From Nocardia coubleae NBRC 108252 (lineage in GTDB: Bacteria > Actinomycetota > Actinomycetes > Mycobacteriales > Mycobacteriaceae), in the NCBI RefSeq assembly GCF_001612805.1, contig NZ_BDBD01000018.1, positions 496,001-560,000 on the forward strand: a stretch of 64,000 nt of DNA, read 5' to 3'. Positions 32,991 through 41,103 of the stretch are shown here, in pieces (position 1 is the first letter of the stretch; every line of letters starts with the position of its first letter). The notes under the pieces are model-generated. The model saw only the letters and a program-made list of their open reading frames with translations. It made no database searches and was not told where the DNA came from. A program made the translations under genes and the position numbers.

Positions 32991-33656
32991 ATGAGCATCT
33001 TCACGAAGGCGACCACCCGGCTCGCCGGTGCCGCAGCGGCGGCGACCGTCGCGCTCGGCCTGTTCTCCACCGGTGCCGCCCATGCCGACACCTTCATCCC
33101 GCTGCCCGGCGGCGAGATCACCCAGACCCTCCCCGACGGCACCCCGGTGACCATCCGCCTGGTCGGCGAGTCGGTGAACATCAGCCCCTCCATGGGCGCG
33201 ACTCCCTTGCATCGCAACGTGTGGGCGTCCGGTCGGGCCGAGGTGCAGGTGCACGGCGAGCACAAGGGCGTCAAGATCTCGCCCGGATACGTCGTCGGTT
33301 GCCAGGTCGATATCTCCGGCGGCAACGCCAATGCCGGTGCCAACGGCGCGGTGACCCACGAGGGCAAGGGCAGCGGCGGCGTGACCTCCGGCGGCAACCT
33401 GACCCTCGGCCCCGGCCAGGCGACCACCTTCTGGCTGCTCCAGGTCGAGGGCCCGGATGCCTACGGCGAGGAGAGCTACGTCCCCGCGATCAAGTTCTTC
33501 GGTCCGGAGGGCTCGGTCACCTGGGCCGATTCGACCCTGGGTCTGTCGGGCTGCGCTGGTTACGCCCAGGCGCGTGCCTTCGTTTCCGTCGAGGTGACCA
33601 CCCAGTTCGGTCGTTCCGAGCTGCGCCTGTGGGGCCAGCCGTTCAGCCTCGGCTGA
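32991..33656 (+). CDS. MspA/NfpB-family mycomembrane porin 2
   Basis: 221 residues from ATG 32991, 25 bases after porin 1. Signal peptide ends A-H-A before D-T-F-I-P-L-P-G-G. It shares with porin 1 the G-Y-V-V-G-C-Q-V strand and the ending G-C-A-G-Y-A-Q-A-R-A-F...W-G-Q-P-F-S-L-G, but differs in the loops, as expected for partner subunits. A terminator follows. No other outer-membrane receptor for the siderophore is seen in the locus. Confidence 0.92.
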   Translation: MSIFTKATTRLAGAAAAATVALGLFSTGAAHADTFIPLPGGEITQTLPDGTPVTIRLVGESVNISPSMGATPLHRNVWASGRAEVQVHGEHKGVKISPGYVVGCQVDISGGNANAGANGAVTHEGKGSGGVTSGGNLTLGPGQATTFWLLQVEGPDAYGEESYVPAIKFFGPEGSVTWADSTLGLSGCAGYAQARAFVSVEVTTQFGRSELRLWGQPFSLG

Positions 33657-33662
33657 TGCCCT

Positions 33663-33699
33663 GGGCCCCGCGGGGAGTTGCACGCTCCCGGCGGGGCCC
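33663..33699. terminator. bidirectional terminator after the porins
   Basis: Stem-loop with GGGCCCCGC (33663-33671) pairing GCGGGGCCC (33691-33699) and an inner GGGAG/CTCCC stem, separated by a single mismatch. It lies between the porin stop and the end of the minus-strand MFS gene at 33704, and is followed by a T-rich run (ggctcatttctg) on the plus strand. Confidence 0.75.
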
Positions 33700-33703
33700 C
33701 GGC

Positions 33704-35269
33704 TCATTTCTGCTCGTCGGCACGCTCGTTCGGTGCCGGAACATGGCGAAGCAGCACGACGACCAGTCCGGCCGCGATCGCGGTGAGTCCGATGCCGACG
33801 ATCGAGTTCACTTGCAGCGCATGGGTATACGCCTGTCGCGCCGTCGTGGTGAGCTCGGCGCCGAGGGATTCGGGCAGCATCGAGGCGACGTGCAGGGCTC
33901 CCGCCAGGGTGTCCTCGGCGGTGTGCGCGAGCTCGGTGGGCAGGCCACTCGGTAGTTCACCGGCCATCTGCCCGCGATAGACCGCGGTGCCGATGCTGCC
34001 GATCACCGCGACCCCGAGCGCGGTCGACAGTTCCTGCCCCGTCTCCGAGATCGCGGAAGCGGCACCGGCACGCGCCGGGTCGACCGCACCGACGATCAGG
34101 TCGAGGCCGAGCACGAACATCGGGCTCAGGCCGAGCGCGAACACCACCATGCCGGTGACGATCAAGCCGAGATCGTCACCACCCGCGAGCTGGGTGAAGG
34201 TCGCGTAGCCGAACATCGCGATCACCAGGCCGCCCGTCATCAGATACGCGGGACGAATCCGAGGCGCGAGGGCACTCACCGCACCCGCCGCGAGCACCAT
34301 GGCTACCGCCTGCGGCACCGTCCACAGTCCGGCCTCGAACGCCGAAAGTCCCAGCACCAGTTGCAGATACTGCGCGAGCAGCAGGAACAGGCCGCCCATC
34401 GCGAGCATGGCGACCATCAGCGCCGCGAGCGAACCGCTGAACCGGACATTGCCGAACAGTCGCAGATCGATCAGCGGGTCGGTGAGTCGTTGCTGGCGCA
34501 GCACGAACACGGTGCCCAGGACCAGCGCGCCGACCAGAACGGCCACGGGTTCCACGGCCAGCCCGTCCTTGGCCAGCTCCTTGATGCCGTAGATGACACC
34601 CATCACCGACACCAGCGACAGCACGGCGCTGAGAATGTCGAGCTTGCCGGGGTTCGGATCCTTGTACTCGGGCAGCAGGAACGGTCCGCTGCCGAGCAGC
34701 AGCACCATGGCGGGTACCGCGACCAGGAACACCGAACCCCACCAGAAGTTCTCCAGCATGGCCCCGCCGACCAGCGGTCCGACCACCATGCCGACCATGA
34801 AACTGGTCATCCACACGCTGATCGCGGCGGTCCGCTGGCGGTCGTCGTGGAACATATTGCGGATCAAGGCCAGTGTCGATGGCATCAGCGTGGCACCCGC
34901 GATACCGAGCAGCGCGCGCGTGCCGATGAGCATGTTCGCGCTGGTCGAATAGGCCGCGATCACCGAGGCGGCGCCGAAGGCCAGCGCGCCGATCATCAAC
35001 AGCCTGCGCCTGCCGATCCGGTCGCCGAGGGTGCCCATCGTGATGAGGAAGCCCGCGACGAGGAACCCGTAGATGTCCAGGATCCACAACAGCTGTGAAC
35101 TGCTCGGCTGCAACGCCTCGCTGATGTGCGGGATGGCCAGGTAGAGCACGCTCATGTCCATCGAGATGAGCAGGGTGGGCAGGGCGAGGACCGCCAACCC
35201 GATCCACTCCTTGACCCCTGCGGTCGGAGTGGGTTCGTCGACCGGCCGGGGGCTCTGGGTGGAAGTCAC
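33704..35269 (-). CDS. MFS drug exporter, DHA2 (14-helix, EmrB/QacA) family
   Basis: 521 residues with about 14 membrane helices. DHA2 marks are L-D-I-Y-G-F-L-V-A-G-F and G-D-R-I-G-R-R-R-L-L (motif A), then G-P-L-V-G-G near helix five. Proton-driven efflux of cationic or amphipathic compounds is the usual role. It ends facing the porins and is outside the iron-box control region, so there is no direct sign of a siderophore link. The C-terminus has a periplasmic-size loop (Y-R-G-Q-M-A-G-E-L...) before the last helix, normal for this family. Confidence 0.92.
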   Translation of the reverse strand: MTSTQSPRPVDEPTPTAGVKEWIGLAVLALPTLLISMDMSVLYLAIPHISEALQPSSSQLLWILDIYGFLVAGFLITMGTLGDRIGRRRLLMIGALAFGAASVIAAYSTSANMLIGTRALLGIAGATLMPSTLALIRNMFHDDRQRTAAISVWMTSFMVGMVVGPLVGGAMLENFWWGSVFLVAVPAMVLLLGSGPFLLPEYKDPNPGKLDILSAVLSLVSVMGVIYGIKELAKDGLAVEPVAVLVGALVLGTVFVLRQQRLTDPLIDLRLFGNVRFSGSLAALMVAMLAMGGLFLLLAQYLQLVLGLSAFEAGLWTVPQAVAMVLAAGAVSALAPRIRPAYLMTGGLVIAMFGYATFTQLAGGDDLGLIVTGMVVFALGLSPMFVLGLDLIVGAVDPARAGAASAISETGQELSTALGVAVIGSIGTAVYRGQMAGELPSGLPTELAHTAEDTLAGALHVASMLPESLGAELTTTARQAYTHALQVNSIVGIGLTAIAAGLVVVLLRHVPAPNERADEQK

Positions 35270-35388
35270 CTGGCCGACGTTAGCGACGGATCGAGAACAT
35301 GTGCCAGCGATTTTCCGGGCCCGGTGACGCAGCGCACAGCCGGGAAGTCGTTGGACATTCCGGGCCCGCGACCACGATCATTGGCGCG

Positions 35389-36516
35389 GTGTCCACACCT
35401 ATCGACCAGCTCCGGGAACCGTCGCGGGAGACGGGCGAGCCGTTTCCGTGGTCGGCGGCCATCGATTCGACCTATTCCACCCGCGACGCCATCGACGCGC
35501 TCGCGCTCGCCCCGTTCCTGCGCGGCGAGCAGCCCTTCGCCCGGCAGGCGCACCTCGACCGGGTCCATCCCGACGCGCCGTTGCGGCCCGAGGGGTCGAC
35601 GATCCTGCGCTCGGTCTTCGACGACGACAGCAGTGCGATGCTGGCCGCCGGGGCCGGCTGGTCGCTGCGGGCGGTGCGCTGGGCGGGCGGCTCGGCAACG
35701 GTCGAGGTGACCGCCGCCAGCGATGAGCTCGCCGTCGAGGTGCTCGCGCGCGCCACCGAGGGCGCGGCCCAGGCTCGCGACACCGCGTCTACGGTGGAAA
35801 TGGGCTTCTGGCACATGGATGTGCGGCGGCCCGCGCGCAGGCGCCGCCAGATCGTCGCGCCCGCGTGGCCGGAGATCCGCGACAACTACACCGCGCCGGT
35901 ATCGGCGGCGTTCGACCGGCTGATGAGCCTGGGCAGCGACGACATCCGCGGCAGGCTCGTGCTGCTGCACGGCGAGCCGGGCACCGGGAAGACCACCGCC
36001 CTGCGGGCGCTCGCGCGGGCGTGGGCGCCGTGGTGCCAGGTCGACTGCGTGGTCGACCCGGAGGAACTGTTCAGCAATCCCGGCTATCTGATGGAGGTGG
36101 CCGCGGGTGCCGACGGTGACGACGAGGACGGCCGCTGGCGCTTGCTGGTGCTCGAGGACTGCGACGAGCTGATTCGCGGCGAAGCCAAAGAAGCGGCGGG
36201 ACAGAAACTTTCGCGGCTGCTGAACCTCACCGACGGCATGCTCGGTTCGGGACGCAAGGTGCTCTTCGCGATCACGACCAACGAGGACCTGTCCCGCTTG
36301 CACCCGGCGGTGGTGCGGCCCGGGCGGTGTCTCGCGCAGCTCGAGGTGGGCAGGCTCTCGCCCGAGGAGGCGACGCGGTGGCTCGTCCGGCAGGACCATG
36401 CCGCCGCCGCCTTCCCCGACGGCGCCACGCTCGCGGAACTGGTGGCCCATCGTGACGGTGGAATTCAGATCCGCTCGACGGCCGAGCGAACGACCGAGGT
36501 CGGTATGTACCTGTAG
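35389..36516 (+). CDS. AAA+ ATPase with N-terminal DUF5925-like domain
   Basis: About 375 residues from GTG 35389 (VSTPIDQLREP); the frame is open to 35299 but the added residues overlap the divergent promoter region. No strong ribosome site is visible, so the start is uncertain. The N-terminal 170 residues are an uncharacterised domain resembling DUF5925. The C-terminal AAA+ module has Walker A H-G-E-P-G-T-G-K-T-T, Walker B L-L-V-L-E-D-C-D-E-L, sensor 1 F-A-I-T-T-N-E-D and the arginine-finger region V-V-R-P-G-R. It looks like a stand-alone protein-remodelling ATPase; the target is unknown. Confidence 0.8.
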   Translation: MSTPIDQLREPSRETGEPFPWSAAIDSTYSTRDAIDALALAPFLRGEQPFARQAHLDRVHPDAPLRPEGSTILRSVFDDDSSAMLAAGAGWSLRAVRWAGGSATVEVTAASDELAVEVLARATEGAAQARDTASTVEMGFWHMDVRRPARRRRQIVAPAWPEIRDNYTAPVSAAFDRLMSLGSDDIRGRLVLLHGEPGTGKTTALRALARAWAPWCQVDCVVDPEELFSNPGYLMEVAAGADGDDEDGRWRLLVLEDCDELIRGEAKEAAGQKLSRLLNLTDGMLGSGRKVLFAITTNEDLSRLHPAVVRPGRCLAQLEVGRLSPEEATRWLVRQDHAAAAFPDGATLAELVAHRDGGIQIRSTAERTTEVGMYL

Positions 36517-36525
36517 GACTCGCGC

Positions 36526-37830
36526 TCAGCGATGGACGACGGAGGCGGCCGCCGCGCAGGCGAGGGTGAGGACGAGGGGAACGATCAGCGCCGCGGTGAG
36601 CGGGATGATCGCGGTGAGCCAGCCGATCACCGCCGGCCCCGCGAGCAAGCCGAGGTAGCCGATGGTGAAGACCCGCGACATCTCGGTGGCCGCCTTCGGC
36701 CCGCCCAGATTTCCGGCCGCCGTGAAGATCTGAGGTACGCCACCCGCGAGCCCGAGACCGCACATCGCCCAGCCGACCAGCGACATCGGCAGCCAGGGTG
36801 AGACGATCACGACCGCGAAACCGGCAGCGCACAACAGGCTTCCGTAGCGCAGCAGCGCCACCGGCCCGATCGCCCCGCTCACCCGGTCGGCCAGGAAACG
36901 GCCGATCGTCATGGTCGCGGAGAACGCGCCGAAAGCCAACGCCGCGTCGCCCTCGGACACGTCGAGGTGTTCGCGGACCTGCAGTGCGCTCCAATCGGCG
37001 GCCACGCCTTCGGCCAGCAGCAGTACGAATGCGATCAGCCCGAGCCACAACACTTTCCGGTTCCGGTGCGATTGCCGCTCTGCGTCGTTCAGGCTCGAGT
37101 CCTCGTCTCGCGCCCGCTGCTGCCGGGCTTCCGGGCTGATGCCCGATCCGGGAGTGCCGGTGAGATTCTCGGACGATGTCGGTCGGAGGTCTTCGTCGGG
37201 AAGTGCGTCGTAGTGCTCGGGGTGGGAAGCGGGCTCGCGGTGGTGGGAGACGAGATGGGGGACAAGGGCCGCGGTGGTGACCAAGCCGAGAAGGCTCGCG
37301 GCGGTGAGCGTTACCTCGGGGGCGATGCCTGCTCGCTGGGTGGCGGCGCCGATGAGGGAGCCGACGAAACCGCCCGCCGAGAACATGGCGTGGAAGGCCG
37401 ACATGATCGGACGGCCGTACGCACGTTCGACCAGCACCGCCTGCGCGTTCATCGACACATCGAGCGCACCGTTGCCGAAACCGAAGCAGGCCAACGCGAT
37501 CGCCAGGGTCACCGGCCCGGCCGCCAGGCCCGGCCCGACGATCGTCACCGAGATCGCCGACGCGGCCAGTGCCACCAGCGTCCGGCTGCCGAGCCGGTCG
37601 GCGGCGGGGCCGGCCAGCCGCATCCCGATCAGCGCCGTCCCGGCGAGCAACAACACGAACATCCCGAGCGTCGAGGCCGACACCTCGGTCCGGTCGGTGA
37701 TCGCCGGAATATGCACCACCCACATCGCGAGCAGCACCCCGTTCAGCGTGAAAGCGCCGAACACCGCCCCTCTGGCCGACCGCAGCCGACGATCAATCGC
37801 TGGCGTCACCCCATCGACGCTACCGGCCAC
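36526..37830 (-). CDS. MFS transporter (YbjJ/FucP-like)
   Basis: About 434 residues and 12 helices. GTG 37830 is taken as the start; GTG 37809 is also possible. The open frame reaches 37863, but its first residues lie inside a dispersed repeat. Motif A variant G-P-A-A-D-R-L-G-S-R-T and G-N-G-A-L-D-V-S-M-N-A-Q-A fit the YbjJ-like group. The central loop (H-H-R-E-P-A-S-H...N-R-K-V-L) is unusually long, about 70 charged residues between helices six and seven. Substrate unknown. Confidence 0.85.
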   Translation of the reverse strand: MAGSVDGVTPAIDRRLRSARGAVFGAFTLNGVLLAMWVVHIPAITDRTEVSASTLGMFVLLLAGTALIGMRLAGPAADRLGSRTLVALAASAISVTIVGPGLAAGPVTLAIALACFGFGNGALDVSMNAQAVLVERAYGRPIMSAFHAMFSAGGFVGSLIGAATQRAGIAPEVTLTAASLLGLVTTAALVPHLVSHHREPASHPEHYDALPDEDLRPTSSENLTGTPGSGISPEARQQRARDEDSSLNDAERQSHRNRKVLWLGLIAFVLLLAEGVAADWSALQVREHLDVSEGDAALAFGAFSATMTIGRFLADRVSGAIGPVALLRYGSLLCAAGFAVVIVSPWLPMSLVGWAMCGLGLAGGVPQIFTAAGNLGGPKAATEMSRVFTIGYLGLLAGPAVIGWLTAIIPLTAALIVPLVLTLACAAAASVVHR

Positions 37831-37854
37831 CTGCCGGACCCTCCCCGAATTCAA

Positions 37855-37925
37855 GATCACCACGCTCTGGTTGCGGCGTTTCGCGGAAGGGCCGCGCCAC
37901 CAGAGCGTGGTGATCAGTCGTCCAG
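37855..37925. repeat. dispersed inverted repeat, copy 2 (best-conserved)
   Basis: GATCACCACGCTCTGGT (37855-37871) pairs perfectly with ACCAGAGCGTGGTGATC (37899-37915), a 17-bp stem with a 27-base centre, and GTCCAG follows at 37919-37924. It lies between the NmrA-type gene stop (37929) and the MFS start, both on the minus strand. Confidence 0.88.
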
Positions 37926-37928
37926 GAT

Positions 37929-38771
37929 TTACCGCGGGGTCCAGACTCCGGTGGCGGCGGCCTCCTTGGCGTATTCGGTGAAGTCGCGGGGTGCGCGGCC
38001 GAGGGCGCGCTGGACTCCGTCGGCGGTGGCGGAGTTACGGCCGTCGAGGATGGTGCCGAACAGGTAGTCGAGCAGCGCGACCTCGGGGTCGGGGAGGCCG
38101 AGTTCACCGAGGGCGGTGACGAATTCGGGCCGGGTGAGCGGGACGAAGGCGATCTCACGGCCGGTCGCCTCGGCAACCTCGGCGACACCTTCGGCGAAGG
38201 TGAGCGCCCGGGGCCCGGTGAGTTCATAGACCTCGCCCGCGTGGCGAGCGTCGGTGAGGGCGGCGACGGCCACCTCGGCGATGTCGTCGGCGTGCACGAA
38301 CGGCTCGGGTACATCGCCGTTGGGCAGTGCGACCACGCCGGCGAGGACATCGCCGACGAAGGCGCTCTCACTGAAGTTCTGGGCGAAGAAACTGCAGCGC
38401 ACCACGGTCCAGGCGAGCCCGGACTCACGAACGGCCGCTTCGCATTCCAGGGCTTCGGGTTCGCCGCGGCCGGACAGCAACACCACCGAGCCGACGCCTG
38501 CCGCGCGGGCGGCGGCGGTGAACGCGCGAATGGTGTCCGGTGCGCCGGGGACGGCGAGGTCGGGCTGGAAGGCGAGGTAGATCGCGGTGACCCCGGCCAG
38601 GGCGGGGCCCCAGGTGTCGCGGTCGGTCCAGTCGAAGGGGATCGCGGCGGTGCGCGAACCGCGTCGCACCGGGTGGCCCGCCGCGTCCAGGAGGGCGGCG
38701 ACGCGGCTGCCGGTCTTGCCGTTGGCGCCGGTGACGAGGAAAAGAGGCTGGTTAGCAGCGGTTTTTGTCAT
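37929..38771 (-). CDS. NmrA-like NAD(P)-binding protein (atypical SDR)
   Basis: 280 residues from ATG 38771. N-terminal nucleotide loop T-G-A-N-G-K-T-G, then A-A-R-A-A-G-V-G-S-V-V-L-L-S-G-R-G in place of the usual catalytic tyrosine region, and W-T-V-V-R-C-S-F-F-A-Q-N-F typical of NmrA/azoreductase-like atypical SDRs. These act as NADP(H) sensors or small reductases. The gene diverges from an AraC regulator 72 bases away, which probably controls it. Confidence 0.88.
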   Translation of the reverse strand: MTKTAANQPLFLVTGANGKTGSRVAALLDAAGHPVRRGSRTAAIPFDWTDRDTWGPALAGVTAIYLAFQPDLAVPGAPDTIRAFTAAARAAGVGSVVLLSGRGEPEALECEAAVRESGLAWTVVRCSFFAQNFSESAFVGDVLAGVVALPNGDVPEPFVHADDIAEVAVAALTDARHAGEVYELTGPRALTFAEGVAEVAEATGREIAFVPLTRPEFVTALGELGLPDPEVALLDYLFGTILDGRNSATADGVQRALGRAPRDFTEYAKEAAATGVWTPR

Positions 38772-38843
38772 GAGATAAGTACACCGTCCACAGCTGTGCG
38801 TCACCATCGTCGGAACGCTCGCCGACATGCGCGGTCGTCTACT

Positions 38844-39803
38844 GTGAAAGATGTGGATGCGTTAGCCGGTCTGCTCGAGGGCCCACGTGCACGCGGTGCG
38901 TTTCTGATGTGCTCGCTGCTCGACCCGCCGTGGTCGCTGCGGGTCCAGGATCAGGCGCCGTTGACGGTGCTCGCCATGATTCGCGGCAAAGGCTGGGTGA
39001 GTACCGAATCCGGTTCGTCGCAACAGGTCGGCGCCGGTGATGTGGTGATCTTCCGTGGGCCGCAACCGTATACGGTGTCCGACGATCCGGCGACCGAGCC
39101 GCAGATCGTCGTGCAGCCGGGGCAGGTGACGACCACACCAGACGGTGAAATCCTGTGCGAGACACTGACTCTCGGCATCCGGCAGTGGGGGACCGACCCC
39201 GACGGCGAGACGCTGATGGTCACCGGGACCTACGAGTCCGCCGGTGCCGTGAGTACCCGGTTGCTGCGCGCCTTGCCCCAGGTCGCGGTACTGCCGCGTG
39301 GCGACCTCGATTCACGACTGCTCGACCTGCTCGTCGACGAGGCGACCAGGGACCGCCCCGCCCAGGGCGCCGTCCTCGACCGCCTCCTCGACCTGCTGCT
39401 CATCGCCGCCCTGCGGGCCTGGTTCGCCCGCGACGACGCGCCCGCCTGGTACCACGCCTACAGCGACCCGCTGGTCGGCAAGGCGCTGCGGCTGCTGCAA
39501 CACAACCCGGCGCACCCGTGGACCGTGGTCGCGCTGGCCGACGCGGTCGGCATGTCACGGGCCGCGCTCGCGCGCCGGTTCACCGAACTGGTCGGCGAAC
39601 CGCCCATGACCTTCCTGACCGAATGGCGTTTGTCGCTGGCCGCCGACCTGCTCGCCGAAACCGATTCGACCGTGGAATCCATCGCCCGTCAGGTCGGCTA
39701 CGGCAGTGCGTTCGCCCTGAGTACCGCCTTCAAACGGCACTTCGGGGTGAGTCCGCGTGACCACCGGCAGGGTGGGGGAGCGGCTTTGTCGTCGTCGGCC
39801 TGA
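38844..39803 (+). CDS. AraC-family transcription regulator with cupin sensor
   Basis: 319 residues from GTG 38844 (VKDVDALAGLL); a GTG at 38853 is an alternative. The N-terminal cupin-like AraC-binding domain (about 10-190) includes W-S-L-R-V-Q-D-Q-A-P and G-D-V-V-I-F-R-G-P. The C-terminal double helix-turn-helix has V-V-A-L-A-D-A-V-G-M-S-R-A-A-L-A-R-R-F and S-I-A-R-Q-V-G-Y-G-S-A-F-A-L-S-T-A-F-K-R-H-F. Divergent pairing with the NmrA-type gene suggests local control in response to a small molecule. Confidence 0.92.
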   Translation: MKDVDALAGLLEGPRARGAFLMCSLLDPPWSLRVQDQAPLTVLAMIRGKGWVSTESGSSQQVGAGDVVIFRGPQPYTVSDDPATEPQIVVQPGQVTTTPDGEILCETLTLGIRQWGTDPDGETLMVTGTYESAGAVSTRLLRALPQVAVLPRGDLDSRLLDLLVDEATRDRPAQGAVLDRLLDLLLIAALRAWFARDDAPAWYHAYSDPLVGKALRLLQHNPAHPWTVVALADAVGMSRAALARRFTELVGEPPMTFLTEWRLSLAADLLAETDSTVESIARQVGYGSAFALSTAFKRHFGVSPRDHRQGGGAALSSSA

Positions 39804-39826
39804 ACCGGGGCTGGCATCATGACGGC

Positions 39827-40243
39827 ATGGATTACCCCGTGCTGTGGCCGATGCCGACCCGCTGGGCCGACAACGACCAGTACGGTCACGTCAACAACGT
39901 GACCTACTACTCCTACTTCGACACCGCGGTCAATGCCTGGCTCATGCGGGCCACCGGCACCGACATCACGGCGCTGCCCGCGCTCGGTGTGGTCGCCCAG
40001 ACCTCGTGCCGGTTCCACGGCTCGGTCAGCTTTCCCGACCAGCTCCAGGTGGGGTTGCGCATCTCCCGGCTCGGCAAGTCGAGCATCACCTACGACCTGG
40101 CGATCTTCCGGGAAACCGACGGCGGTCTCGAGCTGGCGGCCACCGGCGATTTCGTGCACGTCTACGTCGACACCGAGACACGCAAGCCGGTGCCGATCCC
40201 CGAGGTGGTGCGGGCGGCCGCCGCGGAACTCGTGACCGAGTAA
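39827..40243 (+). CDS. acyl-CoA thioesterase, hotdog fold (4HBT/YbgC type)
   Basis: 138 residues. R-W-A-D-N-D-Q-Y-G-H-V-N-N-V-T-Y-Y-S-Y-F-D-T-A carries the active-site D-x-x-x-H-V-N-N of the 4-hydroxybenzoyl-CoA thioesterase family, and T-S-C-R-F-H continues the fold. It probably hydrolyses a short- or medium-chain acyl-CoA. It follows the AraC gene by 23 bases and converges on the SDR, with five bases between stops. Confidence 0.92.
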   Translation: MDYPVLWPMPTRWADNDQYGHVNNVTYYSYFDTAVNAWLMRATGTDITALPALGVVAQTSCRFHGSVSFPDQLQVGLRISRLGKSSITYDLAIFRETDGGLELAATGDFVHVYVDTETRKPVPIPEVVRAAAAELVTE

Positions 40244-40248
40244 CAGCC

Positions 40249-41052
40249 CTACCCGCGCAACGCTTCCTGGAAGCGGCGCATGCCCGCGATCCATCGGTCG
40301 TAGTCGGCGCCCTTGTTGCGATACATCTGCAACACCTCGGGATGCGGCAGGATCAGGAAGTGTTCGGCGGCCATCGCCTCGATGACGGTATCGGCGACCT
40401 CCTCGGCCGACAGCACCGCGCCCGCGGTCTTCACCGCCTTGATCGCGAAGGCCGCCGCGTCGGGGTTCTCCGGGATGAGGTCGCCGCTGAGCAGCCGCGT
40501 GTCCACGCCCATCGGGCACAGGCAGCTCACGCGAACCCCCTTGTCGCCGTAGGTGATCGACAGCCATTCGGCGAACGCGACCGCCGCGTGCTTGGTCACC
40601 GAGTACGGTGCCGAACCCAGCTGGGTGAGCAGGCCCGCCGCCGACGCGGTGGAAACGAAGTACCCTCCGCCACGTTCGACCCAGCCAGGCACGAGCAGCT
40701 TCGCCGCCCGCACATGCGCCATCACATTCACACCGATCGCGGCGGCCCACTGGTCCTCGGTGCTGTCGAGGCCGGGTCCACCGCCGATTCCGGCGTTCGC
40801 GAAATACATGTCCACCGGGCCGAATTCGCGTTCGGCGGTGGCGATGAGCTGCGCGACCACCTGTTCGTCGGCCACGTCGCCACCGACTGCTGTCGCCTTG
40901 TCGCCGAGTTCGGCGGCCACCTTCGCCGCGCTGTCACCGTCGAGATCGGCGACGACGACCCGTGCGTCACCGGCGACCAGCCGGGCGGCGAGTGCGGCAC
41001 CGATGCCCGCACCCGCGCCGGTGACGATCGCGACCTTGCCTGCTGTCTCCAT
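40249..41052 (-). CDS. SDR-family oxidoreductase
   Basis: 267 residues. T-G-A-G-A-G-I-G cofactor loop; D-L-D-G after strand two suggests NAD(H). N-A-G-I-G-G-G, S-T-A-S-A-A-G and Y-S-V-T-K give the classical catalytic Ser-Tyr-Lys set. The C-terminus includes an R-N-K-G-A-D-Y-D-R-W-I-A-G-M-R segment seen in mycobacterial SDRs. Substrate unknown; monocistronic by layout. Confidence 0.9.
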   Translation of the reverse strand: METAGKVAIVTGAGAGIGAALAARLVAGDARVVVADLDGDSAAKVAAELGDKATAVGGDVADEQVVAQLIATAEREFGPVDMYFANAGIGGGPGLDSTEDQWAAAIGVNVMAHVRAAKLLVPGWVERGGGYFVSTASAAGLLTQLGSAPYSVTKHAAVAFAEWLSITYGDKGVRVSCLCPMGVDTRLLSGDLIPENPDAAAFAIKAVKTAGAVLSAEEVADTVIEAMAAEHFLILPHPEVLQMYRNKGADYDRWIAGMRRFQEALRG

Positions 41053-41103
41053 GCTCGCACCCTAACGGCGGTGCCGCCGGTCGCGCATCGGATCGCGGAC
41101 GGT

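Noticed and set aside
33704..35269. DHA2 MFS gene considered as a second siderophore exporter
   Set aside because: It lies beyond the terminator at 33663, has no iron box and faces the locus; the EntS-like gene already fits that role.
38241..38843. Long upstream extension of the AraC frame (as if the regulator were 520 residues)
   Set aside because: The extra part lies antisense to the NmrA-type gene, is Gly/Arg-rich without family pattern, and GTG 38844 gives the normal AraC length.
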